A stretch of DNA of 64,000 bases from UBA5287 sp041672395 (lineage in GTDB: Bacteria > Bacteroidota > Bacteroidia > Bacteroidales > Dysgonomonadaceae). Of the stretch, positions 25,758 through 34,000 are shown piece after piece; the stretch's first letter is position 1; each line of letters opens with the position of its first letter. The stretch spans positions 24,233-88,232 of the forward strand of contig JBAYZS010000002.1 in NCBI GenBank assembly GCA_041672395.1. The letters are read 5' to 3'. Both the position numbers and the translations under genes were made by a program. The notes under the pieces were generated by a model that worked only from the letters and a program-made list of their open reading frames with translations, did not search any database and was not told the DNA's origin.

Positions 25758-26150
25758 ATGCATTCCTTTCTATTATGTATTGGGTCAAATTATAATACCC
25801 TAAAGAATATTACAGCAGTAAAAGAACGGCTTTTAAGATATTTCCCGGAAATTCTTTTCACTCAAACAAGTGAAAGCGAGCCATATGGGAAAAACTATAC
25901 AAACCAGTTTATGAATATGTTGGCTACTTTTCAGAGTGTGCACCCATTAGAAACCACAAACACAATATTGAAAAATATTGAACATGAGATGGGCAGGACA
26001 TCCGAAGATAAAAAACATGGGAAAGTCGTTATCGATCTTGATATTATAGCATTTGATGCCAAGATTGTCCGTCCAACAGATTACAAACGATCCTATGTTC
26101 AAGATTTACTGAAACATATACCCCATGAATACTTGACACTTGAGCAATAG
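25758..26150 (+). CDS. folK: FolK-like hydroxymethyldihydropterin pyrophosphokinase
   Basis: Predicted to transfer pyrophosphate from ATP to 6-hydroxymethyl-dihydropterin in folate synthesis. The 130-residue protein has LLCIGSNYNT at its start, SESEPYGKNYTNQFMNML (substrate and loop region), EHEMGR and VVIDLDIIAF, which corresponds to the family's metal-binding D-x-D. It is shorter than typical FolK (about 160), with reduced loops, so it is a compact or divergent member and activity is less certain. Its stop abuts the stop of the convergent PEP/pyruvate-binding gene with no gap. Confidence 0.82.
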   Translation: MHSFLLCIGSNYNTLKNITAVKERLLRYFPEILFTQTSESEPYGKNYTNQFMNMLATFQSVHPLETTNTILKNIEHEMGRTSEDKKHGKVVIDLDIIAFDAKIVRPTDYKRSYVQDLLKHIPHEYLTLEQ

Positions 26151-29138
26151 TTACAATGAATCTGGTTTCATTACCACCCCTATTTTTTTTCTTCCATTAA
26201 TTTTTACTATCAACGGTTTTTCAAAATGTACCTGACGAATGAAGTCAGTTTCAAAAACCGACTGTTGTGAATTAAGATACTTCTCATTGAAAAAACCATC
26301 CCCATCAAGGAATGGATTAATAGTGAAATAACCGATATTGAAGGATGTTAGGTTTTGAAAGAAATGCGTTCCCTGACTTGGTTCAATACGATAATTTTCG
26401 AGTCCGGACTCTACAATAACACGCGCCTGACTTATATTAGGCCACTTGACCGGTATTCCCAACCAAGAATCTGTTGATCCCCATCTACCCGGTCCTATTA
26501 AAATATAGTTGCGATCACCTTCTACGAAAGTCGCGTTGAGCTTTTCCAGTTCCCTGGCTATCAGTGAATTGTTATTAGCATTAAATTTATCCGTTTTCAC
26601 ATAAATCACATCATACACATCATTTGTAATCCCATTACCCAAAGCATTTACAGAATATAAAACAGTATCATCCATATTTATATCCGTAAGATCTTCAGAA
26701 ACAAACTTACGATTATCAACAATAGGTCGAATCTGCAAAAGGAAGAACTCAGCAAATTCCCGATCCTTAATGTTAACAGCAAATTCAATTTCAACAGGAC
26801 GTCCCATTTCTTTCTGTCCAATCTTTAGTACATCTTCTAATACTTCAGATAATGGAAATATGTGATGCTGTAAGATATTAGCAAACGAGATTATTTTTCT
26901 TCCTCCGGGATAATATCCATCTCGGATAACTCTATCTTCGGGATCATAAGTTGAAGTGATATATTTCAACGTACCGTCTTCTTCTGCATCTTTCAACTTC
27001 AATTTCACCAAATTGAATCCATCATCAATTGTAAAATCTTTAGAACCAGAATCTGTATCCAATGCAAAAAAGCGAGTTTGAGTATCTTTCAGAGCCATCT
27101 CCGGTGTACTCAACTGCAGAATTGCCGATGAATGAAGGGGCGAAAAACGTAAACCTAAATTTCCATCTACAATAAATTTACCCAATCCCATCGCCATGTT
27201 TACTACTCCATCTTCGGTCTTTTCGTTTCCGATTGGATAATAATTTATTGAACGAGCCACTCCCGAAATGGTAGGATAATAACGCGTACCATATTGACTT
27301 CCGACCATTTCCTGCAAAACGATAGCCATTTTCTCCTGGTCTATCAGATTTTGAGTTGCTGCCATGTATGCCTTACTATCTTTATAGAATACAGAAGCAT
27401 ACACCGCTTTTATGGCATTACTAAGTAAACGAAAAGTCTCATAACGATCTGCCACATGAGGTATCATGTAAGTTGAATAAATACCTGCAAATGGTTGATA
27501 ACAAGAATCTTCCAATAGGCTCGAAGACCGCACGGCAATAGGACCATCAATCGCATCAAAAAAAACAAAGAAATCTCCCGCCAGTCGTTTAGGTAATTTT
27601 CCGGCTAAAAAATGTTTCAGGATCTCTTCATCAGGCAAATCTGACAATGCAATTGGATACAAGCCATTTGAATCCATAAACTCATCAAAAATGTCGGTAC
27701 ACAACACCACCGTTTTTGGCATTTCAACAGGAAAATTCTCAAAACGATTCAATTTGTTATTCATTTTCACCATTGTTCCCATAAAGGCTAAACCTCGTCC
27801 TTTTCCACCAAGCGAATCTTCGCCGATACGTGCAAAATTTGAGAAACGGTCAAACCTGTCTTTTTCAAAAACAGCGACTACTCCGGTGTTCTTCATTCGA
27901 CGATATTGAACGATTGCTTCATAAATCAGTTCACGAGCATCATTCATATTCGCATAATCATTCACATCAACCTTTTTCAACATTTCCGCAATTGGAAACA
28001 TTGCACGAGAGTAAAAGAAACGAGAAAAATGGTTCCTGGAGAAATGATAAAAAAGTGATGCTTCAGGAATCTTGCGGATATTTGTTTGCAAATCCTTCAA
28101 ATTCCTTATTCTAAAAATTTCTTCTCCACTTTCGGGTGCTATTATAATGAAATCACCAAAACCAAGATTTTCCATAACTGTTTTACGCAAATCCTGAGGA
28201 AAAGTCTTTGAATTCTTGTCTATAAATGAGCTTTGCGCATCGTTGGCATATTGTCTGTTCGATGTTTCAGAAGAAGCGTAAATAATGGGAATATATTTAT
28301 CTTGAGAACGAATCCATTCTCCCAATTTTTTCCCGGCTAACTTATCTTTAACCCCATTTTTGTTAAAGCTCATATCCGAAAGAACTCCAAGCATATTATT
28401 ACCATATTTTTCATATAGATCAACAGCCTCTTCATAATTTCTGGCCAACAAGATTTTAGGACGTCCTCGCATACGCAGGGTTCGTTGATGATCGTTAAGT
28501 GCCTCTTTTGAGAACTCTTTTGATTCCGACAACACAAATTTATAAAGTTGGGGCAAAGCGGATGAATAAAAGCGCACTGAATCTTCGACTAGCAAAATAG
28601 TCTGCACTCCTACTGTTTTTACATCATTTTCCACATTCATCCTGTCCTCAATCAGTTTAATGATAGCCAACAGCAATTCTGAATCACCCAACCAACTAAA
28701 GACATAATCAATTCCTCCCAAATCCTCCTTTGCAAGCACTTTTGACACCTCCTTTGAAAAAGGTGTCAGAATAACAATAGGTATATGTTTATAATTCTTT
28801 TTAATATACTTTGCCAATTCAAATATCTCATTGTTGTCCATATTAGGCATACAAATAATCAATTCGTAATGGTTGGAATTCAGTTCCTTTATAGCATCTT
28901 CTCCGTTCATAACCTGAGTAAAACGCGGTGGATAGCGGAGACTGAGCGAAGTATATTCATTGAAAATCTGTTCATCAACCCTTCCATCATCTTCCAAAAT
29001 AAATAAATCATAACGAGATGCTATGAGCAGAATATTATAAATGCGCCTGTTCATCAGTTTGACAAATGGCGTATCACGAAACTGAAATTGACGCAAGTCG
29101 TGCGCTTTAACAATAGATTTTGGAGTTTCGAATTTCAT
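26151..29138 (-). CDS. Two-receiver PEP/pyruvate-binding domain protein
   Basis: A 995-residue protein with three recognisable parts. Residues about 34-165 form a receiver-like domain whose phospho-acceptor position is non-acidic (LIICMP, residues 94-98). Residues about 179-325 form a second receiver with intact-looking sites: Glu185-Asp186, Asp255 (VLSDMSF), Ser289/290 and Lys308. From about 440 on lies a PPDK/PEP-synthase N-terminal ATP-grasp domain (IAVRSSSLLEDS, FAGIYSTY, VLQEMVG), followed by a C-terminal GPGRWGSTDSWLG segment. I find no phosphohistidine swivel domain (GGxTSHxA) and no PEP-binding barrel, so it is unlikely to be a complete PEP synthase despite frequent annotation as one. 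Confidence 0.85.
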   Translation of the reverse strand: MKFETPKSIVKAHDLRQFQFRDTPFVKLMNRRIYNILLIASRYDLFILEDDGRVDEQIFNEYTSLSLRYPPRFTQVMNGEDAIKELNSNHYELIICMPNMDNNEIFELAKYIKKNYKHIPIVILTPFSKEVSKVLAKEDLGGIDYVFSWLGDSELLLAIIKLIEDRMNVENDVKTVGVQTILLVEDSVRFYSSALPQLYKFVLSESKEFSKEALNDHQRTLRMRGRPKILLARNYEEAVDLYEKYGNNMLGVLSDMSFNKNGVKDKLAGKKLGEWIRSQDKYIPIIYASSETSNRQYANDAQSSFIDKNSKTFPQDLRKTVMENLGFGDFIIIAPESGEEIFRIRNLKDLQTNIRKIPEASLFYHFSRNHFSRFFYSRAMFPIAEMLKKVDVNDYANMNDARELIYEAIVQYRRMKNTGVVAVFEKDRFDRFSNFARIGEDSLGGKGRGLAFMGTMVKMNNKLNRFENFPVEMPKTVVLCTDIFDEFMDSNGLYPIALSDLPDEEILKHFLAGKLPKRLAGDFFVFFDAIDGPIAVRSSSLLEDSCYQPFAGIYSTYMIPHVADRYETFRLLSNAIKAVYASVFYKDSKAYMAATQNLIDQEKMAIVLQEMVGSQYGTRYYPTISGVARSINYYPIGNEKTEDGVVNMAMGLGKFIVDGNLGLRFSPLHSSAILQLSTPEMALKDTQTRFFALDTDSGSKDFTIDDGFNLVKLKLKDAEEDGTLKYITSTYDPEDRVIRDGYYPGGRKIISFANILQHHIFPLSEVLEDVLKIGQKEMGRPVEIEFAVNIKDREFAEFFLLQIRPIVDNRKFVSEDLTDINMDDTVLYSVNALGNGITNDVYDVIYVKTDKFNANNNSLIARELEKLNATFVEGDRNYILIGPGRWGSTDSWLGIPVKWPNISQARVIVESGLENYRIEPSQGTHFFQNLTSFNIGYFTINPFLDGDGFFNEKYLNSQQSVFETDFIRQVHFEKPLIVKINGRKKIGVVMKPDSL

Positions 29139-29246
29139 ATATTATTAACTTTTTATTGATACAAACTTAATGAAAATTGACGAGATGTTGTTTTGTTTTA
29201 TTGTATATTTGTTTTTTAATTTATTCGATTAAATAAATAATCCTTT

Positions 29247-30224
29247 ATGAAAAGAAAAGCCCTACTCATTCCGATGATATTAATCATGATTGTAGCGGGC
29301 ATTACAATAACCGCACTTATTTCCGGGAACGATTCTGAAAAAGCGGAAGCAGATAAACCATATGTGCTTTCAATGACCGCTTCAGTACAGATTCCGGACG
29401 AAGTGACATTTGCTGGTGAGTCAATGACAACTGAACGATATGATATTCGTGAACGATTAGATAGAGAACTGAACATGTTTACTTATATGCATAGCTCAAC
29501 CATGTTATTAATAAAGCGAGCCAATAGAATGTTTCCCATTATTGAACCCATTTTAAAACGTAATGGAATTCCAGATGATATGAAATATCTTGCAGTGATA
29601 GAGAGTAGCCTGGACACAGATGCCAAATCACCCGCGGGAGCAATTGGTCTATGGCAATTTATGTCATCCACAGCCAAAGAATTCGGAATGGAAGTAACTT
29701 CAGAAGTAGATGAGCGATACAATATTGAAAAATCCACGATAAGTGCATGCCGGTTTTTAAAAAATGCTTACGCCAAATACGGATCTTGGAGTGCCGCGTC
29801 AATGTCATACAATGGAGGTATGAGCAGAATAACCACTGCGTTGAGCAACCAAGAAGTAGAAGAAGCAACGGATTTGTGGTTAGTGCAGGAAACTACTCGC
29901 TATTATTATCGTATGCTTGCGGCCAAGTTGATTTTTGAAAATCCCCGCGATTATGGTTTTGTGCTCAAAGCCAATCAACTTTATAAACCAATTGAATTCA
30001 AAGAAGTAAAAGTTTCTACATCCATTCCTAATTTGGTTACCTTTGCAAAACAAAACGGATTGACATACGCACAGTTGAAAGATTTCAACACTTGGTTGAG
30101 AGACGACAAGCTAACAAACAGAAATGGAAAGACTTACACTATATTGATTCCTACAGAAGAAAGTTTATATTATAAAAAGGGAGAAAAATTCAAGATACAC
30201 AATTTAAATTGGGCATCACCCTAA
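29247..30224 (+). CDS. Lytic transglycosylase (SLT domain, MltD-like)
   Basis: Cleaves peptidoglycan glycan strands. The 325-residue protein starts with a membrane anchor or signal (about 5-27), then an SLT domain (about 100-235) with catalytic Glu119 in AVIESSLDTDAKSPAGA, the GLWQFM motif and MSYNGG. The remaining 85 residues (LYKPIEFKEVKV, then VTFAKQNGLTYAQLKDFN and YTILIPTEE) read as one degenerate LysM-like wall-binding domain. It is 63 nt upstream of uvrA but functionally unrelated to it. Confidence 0.92.
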   Translation: MKRKALLIPMILIMIVAGITITALISGNDSEKAEADKPYVLSMTASVQIPDEVTFAGESMTTERYDIRERLDRELNMFTYMHSSTMLLIKRANRMFPIIEPILKRNGIPDDMKYLAVIESSLDTDAKSPAGAIGLWQFMSSTAKEFGMEVTSEVDERYNIEKSTISACRFLKNAYAKYGSWSAASMSYNGGMSRITTALSNQEVEEATDLWLVQETTRYYYRMLAAKLIFENPRDYGFVLKANQLYKPIEFKEVKVSTSIPNLVTFAKQNGLTYAQLKDFNTWLRDDKLTNRNGKTYTILIPTEESLYYKKGEKFKIHNLNWASP

Positions 30225-30287
30225 TACTTTCAGATGTTTTATATCCTATAATCCTCACTTTTAAAGAACTATTCGTTAAAACAAACT

Positions 30288-33131
30288 ATGACTTCCGATA
30301 CAGAATATATTGAAGTGTACGGCGCTCGTGTACACAATTTAAAAAATATAGATGTTGCCATTCCGAGGGATTCACTCAGTGTGATTACCGGATTAAGCGG
30401 CAGCGGTAAATCCTCGCTAGCTTTTGATACAATATTTGCCGAGGGGCAAAGACGGTATATAGAAACTTTTTCGGCTTATGCACGTGGTTTTTTGGGCAAA
30501 ATGGAACGTCCCGATGTAGACAAGATTACAGGATTAAGTCCCGTCATCTCCATTGAGCAGAAAACCACCAATAAAAATCCTCGTTCTACTGTAGGTACAA
30601 CCACTGAAATATACGATTATCTAAGACTTCTTTTTGCCCGTGCAGGTGAAGCATATTCATTCAACACCGAAGAAAAGATGGTTAAATATACAGAAGAGCA
30701 AGTATTGGAACTGATACTAGAAAAATACATCGGAAAGAAAATATACATCCTTGCACCAATTGTAAGAAACAGAAAAGGTCATTATAATGAACTGTTTGAG
30801 CAAATCCGTAAAAAGGGTTATCTGAATGTACGCATTGATGGTGATATTAAAGAGATACTTCCGGGAATGCGAGTGGATAGATACAAAAACCACAACATTG
30901 AGATCTTAGTTGATAAGCTATTGGTTTCCAACAAATTAGAAGACCAACTTAAAGCTAGTGTTAAGATTGCAATGAAGCAAGGTTCGGGACTGATTCTTAT
31001 TCAAGACATAGAAACAAACGAAGTCAGACATTACAGTCGTCAGTTGATGGATCCCGAAACAGGGTTATCCTATCGAGAACCCGCACCTCATAATTTTTCG
31101 TTCAATTCACCTCAGGGAGCATGTACCCGATGCAAAGGCATTGGCTCTGTAGATCAAGTGGATATGGACAAAATGATTCCAAATCAGGATATCAGTATTG
31201 CAGCCGGAGGAATTGTTCCGCTTGGAAAAGAAAAGAGTAATCTGTTATTTTGGCAGATCAAAGCTATATGTGAGAAATATGGTGTTACATTAAAAACACC
31301 ACTAAAAGATATTCCACAGGAAGCTCTTGAAGAAATAATATATGGAACAAACGAGCGATTAAAAATAACAAACGAATCGCTGGGCAATTCAAATTATTTG
31401 GTCACTTATGAAGGGGTGGCTAAATACATTGAAATGCAACAAGAGGATGAAGCGTCAGCCACAGCAAAAAAGTGGTCGGGTCAGTTTATAACTACATCCA
31501 TTTGTCCTGAGTGCAACGGAAAAAGATTGAACAAAGAAGCATTACACTTCAAAATAGGTGAGAAAAACATCGCAGAGTTAGCCGACATGGATATTCGTCA
31601 ACTATATGACTGGATGTCGGATATGGACAATCATATCAACGATAAGCAAAAAGCAATTGCCGAAGAAATTAAAAAAGAAATCATTTCCCGATTAAAATTC
31701 TTGCTAGATGTGGGATTAGAATATTTATCCCTGTCCCGCTCTTCCATATCATTGTCAGGTGGTGAAAGTCAGCGAATTAGACTGGCTACTCAAATTGGTT
31801 CAGAACTTGTAAACGTGTTGTATATTTTGGATGAGCCCAGTATTGGATTACATCAACGCGACAATCACCGTTTGATTCAATCATTGAAAAAACTTCGGGA
31901 TTCTGGCAACTCTGTTGTTGTAGTGGAACACGACAAAGAAATGATGCTCGAATCGGACTATATTGTAGATATGGGACCTTTTGCAGGAAGAAACGGAGGT
32001 GAAGTGGTTTTTGCTGGTGTTCCTGAAGAAATGCTCAAGAAAAATACACTTACTTCCAATTATTTGAATGGTAAGCTTGCTATTGAAATTCCAGAATTTC
32101 GCAGAACTGGCAATGGCAAGAAATTAAATATTATAGGAGCAAAGGGCAACAATCTTAAAAATGTGAACGTCGATTTTCCTTTGGGCACTTTTATCTGTGT
32201 AACAGGTGTTTCGGGAAGTGGAAAATCTACTCTCATCAATGAAACATTGCAACCAATCTTAAGTCAGAAGTTCTATCGATCGCTCAAAGATCCTTTGCAA
32301 TATGAATCGGTTGAGGGATTGAATCATTTAGACAAAATAGTGAGCGTGGACCAGTCGCCTATTGGCAGAACGCCTCGTTCAAATCCGGCTACATATACCG
32401 GTGTTTTCAGCGATATCAGAAACTTGTTTACTGAAATGCCTGAATCAAAAATAAGAGGGTACAAACCTGGTCGTTACTCATTTAACGTTAAAGGAGGGCG
32501 CTGTGAAACTTGCAGTGGTAACGGTTATAAAACTATTGAGATGAACTTCTTACCTGATGTTATGGTGCCTTGTGAAAACTGTCATGGTAAGCGCTACAAC
32601 CGAGAAACCCTTGAAGTCCGATTCAAAGGTAAATCCATTGCCGATGTGTTGGATATGACCATAAATGCGGCTGTAGAATTCTTTGAAAACGTGCCCAATA
32701 TACTTCGCAAAATAGAAGTACTTCAAGAAGTAGGATTAGGTTATATCAAACTGGGACAATCGTCCACCACCCTTTCAGGTGGTGAGAGTCAGCGCGTTAA
32801 GCTTGCCACCGAACTTGCACGAATAGACACAGGAAACACACTTTATGTCTTAGATGAGCCCACCACCGGCTTGCATTTTGAAGATATCCGCATTTTGCTT
32901 GGCGTGCTCAATAAACTTGTAAACAAAGGGAATACTGTCATTGTGATTGAACACAATCTTGACATCATAAAATGTGCCGATTATATTATAGATTTAGGAC
33001 CCGAAGGGGGATCAAAAGGAGGGAATATATTAGCTGCCGGTACCCCCGAACAAATCATTCTTAATGCAGACAGTTACACCGCAAAGTACCTTAAGATAGA
33101 ATTAAAACAGCCAAAGAAAACAAAAAGTTAA
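30288..33131 (+). CDS. uvrA: Excinuclease ABC subunit A
   Basis: The damage-recognition ATPase of nucleotide excision repair. The 947-residue protein has two ABC ATPase halves with Walker A motifs GLSGSGKSS (near residue 33) and GVSGSGKST (near 640), two ABC signatures LSGGESQR, and two zinc modules (CTRCKGIG with CPECNGKR; CETCSGNG with CENCHGKR). All are intact and length is normal. uvrB and uvrC are not in the window. A weak AT-rich hairpin follows the stop. Confidence 0.98.
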   Translation: MTSDTEYIEVYGARVHNLKNIDVAIPRDSLSVITGLSGSGKSSLAFDTIFAEGQRRYIETFSAYARGFLGKMERPDVDKITGLSPVISIEQKTTNKNPRSTVGTTTEIYDYLRLLFARAGEAYSFNTEEKMVKYTEEQVLELILEKYIGKKIYILAPIVRNRKGHYNELFEQIRKKGYLNVRIDGDIKEILPGMRVDRYKNHNIEILVDKLLVSNKLEDQLKASVKIAMKQGSGLILIQDIETNEVRHYSRQLMDPETGLSYREPAPHNFSFNSPQGACTRCKGIGSVDQVDMDKMIPNQDISIAAGGIVPLGKEKSNLLFWQIKAICEKYGVTLKTPLKDIPQEALEEIIYGTNERLKITNESLGNSNYLVTYEGVAKYIEMQQEDEASATAKKWSGQFITTSICPECNGKRLNKEALHFKIGEKNIAELADMDIRQLYDWMSDMDNHINDKQKAIAEEIKKEIISRLKFLLDVGLEYLSLSRSSISLSGGESQRIRLATQIGSELVNVLYILDEPSIGLHQRDNHRLIQSLKKLRDSGNSVVVVEHDKEMMLESDYIVDMGPFAGRNGGEVVFAGVPEEMLKKNTLTSNYLNGKLAIEIPEFRRTGNGKKLNIIGAKGNNLKNVNVDFPLGTFICVTGVSGSGKSTLINETLQPILSQKFYRSLKDPLQYESVEGLNHLDKIVSVDQSPIGRTPRSNPATYTGVFSDIRNLFTEMPESKIRGYKPGRYSFNVKGGRCETCSGNGYKTIEMNFLPDVMVPCENCHGKRYNRETLEVRFKGKSIADVLDMTINAAVEFFENVPNILRKIEVLQEVGLGYIKLGQSSTTLSGGESQRVKLATELARIDTGNTLYVLDEPTTGLHFEDIRILLGVLNKLVNKGNTVIVIEHNLDIIKCADYIIDLGPEGGSKGGNILAAGTPEQIILNADSYTAKYLKIELKQPKKTKS

Positions 33132-33236
33132 AATGTCACTTTTTTTTGAACTTTTATTTATAGGTATTGTTTAGTTTAAAATGATAGTCCAAGTGCTATT
33201 ATTAAGAACAAATACAAATTACTATAAATAAATAAT

Positions 33237-33737
33237 ATGGCAAATATAACATTTAAGAATCAACCTATAAGCACTATTGGCGACTTGCCAAAAGTTGGTG
33301 AAAAAGCACCCGATTTTACATTAGTCGGCAAAGATCTCTCTGAAGTAAAGTTATCAGATTTTAAAGGGAAATATGCCGTTTTGAACATATTCCCAAGTTT
33401 AGATACAAGTGTTTGCGCTGCATCAGTAAGAAGATTCAATAAAGAAGCAGCTTCATTAAACAATTCTGTTGTTTTAGCTATCTCTGCCGATCTACCTTTT
33501 GCGTCAGGTCGTTTTTGTACCGCCGAAGGTATAGAGAACGTTGTCACACTTTCAACATATCGTGATCATCAATTTGCAAGTGATTATGGTTTACTTATGG
33601 CCGGCGGACCACTAAAAGGTCTTTTGGCAAGAGCTGTTGTAATAGTAAATCCCGAAGGGAAAATAGTTTATACTGAGCTGGTTCCCGAGATTGCACAGGA
33701 ACCAGATTATATTTCTGCAATCAACTCGATAGTGTAG
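33237..33737 (+). CDS. tpx: Thiol peroxidase
   Basis: A 166-residue atypical two-cysteine peroxiredoxin that reduces peroxides using thioredoxin. Peroxidatic Cys60 lies in PSLDTSVCAASVRRF and resolving Cys94 in GRFCTAEG, the standard Tpx arrangement. It belongs to the same thioredoxin-linked system as trxB (37349) and bcp (60448), and possibly the secreted peroxidase at 384. It is probably monocistronic: a 105-nt gap precedes it and a strong terminator follows. Confidence 0.96.
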   Translation: MANITFKNQPISTIGDLPKVGEKAPDFTLVGKDLSEVKLSDFKGKYAVLNIFPSLDTSVCAASVRRFNKEAASLNNSVVLAISADLPFASGRFCTAEGIENVVTLSTYRDHQFASDYGLLMAGGPLKGLLARAVVIVNPEGKIVYTELVPEIAQEPDYISAINSIV

Positions 33738-33765
33738 TTTGTTTCATGAAGATTGTGTTAACAGG

Positions 33766-33795
33766 AAGAGTCTGCGAAGTGATTCGCGGACTCTT
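33766..33795 (+). terminator. Intrinsic terminator of tpx
   Basis: A 13-bp stem (33766-33778 with 33783-33795, one G-U pair) with a GTGA tetraloop, then TTTGCTTTT. Confidence 0.88.
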
Positions 33796-33927
33796 TGCTT
33801 TTCCACCTTTCGTAATAAATATTGACCTACTTTAGTCTGAAAAATTGATTATCCATGATTTTGGCTGGTAAAGGGGAGTATAAAAAAATAAGACTCTGCT
33901 AAATCCCTTTCTTTGCTTTCTTTTTAT

Positions 33928-33935
33928 TATTTTTG
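33928..33935 (+). promoter_or_regulatory. -7 box upstream of ftsK
   Basis: TATTTTTG fits TAnnTTTG and lies 58-73 nt before the two candidate ftsK starts. The upstream TTTG elements are at wrong distances (12 or 16 nt). Confidence 0.35.
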
Positions 33936-34000
33936 CAGATAATATAATGTAATTGTGCTATTTGTTCATTATTCTTTTTCAGATAATGAATATTAAAATT

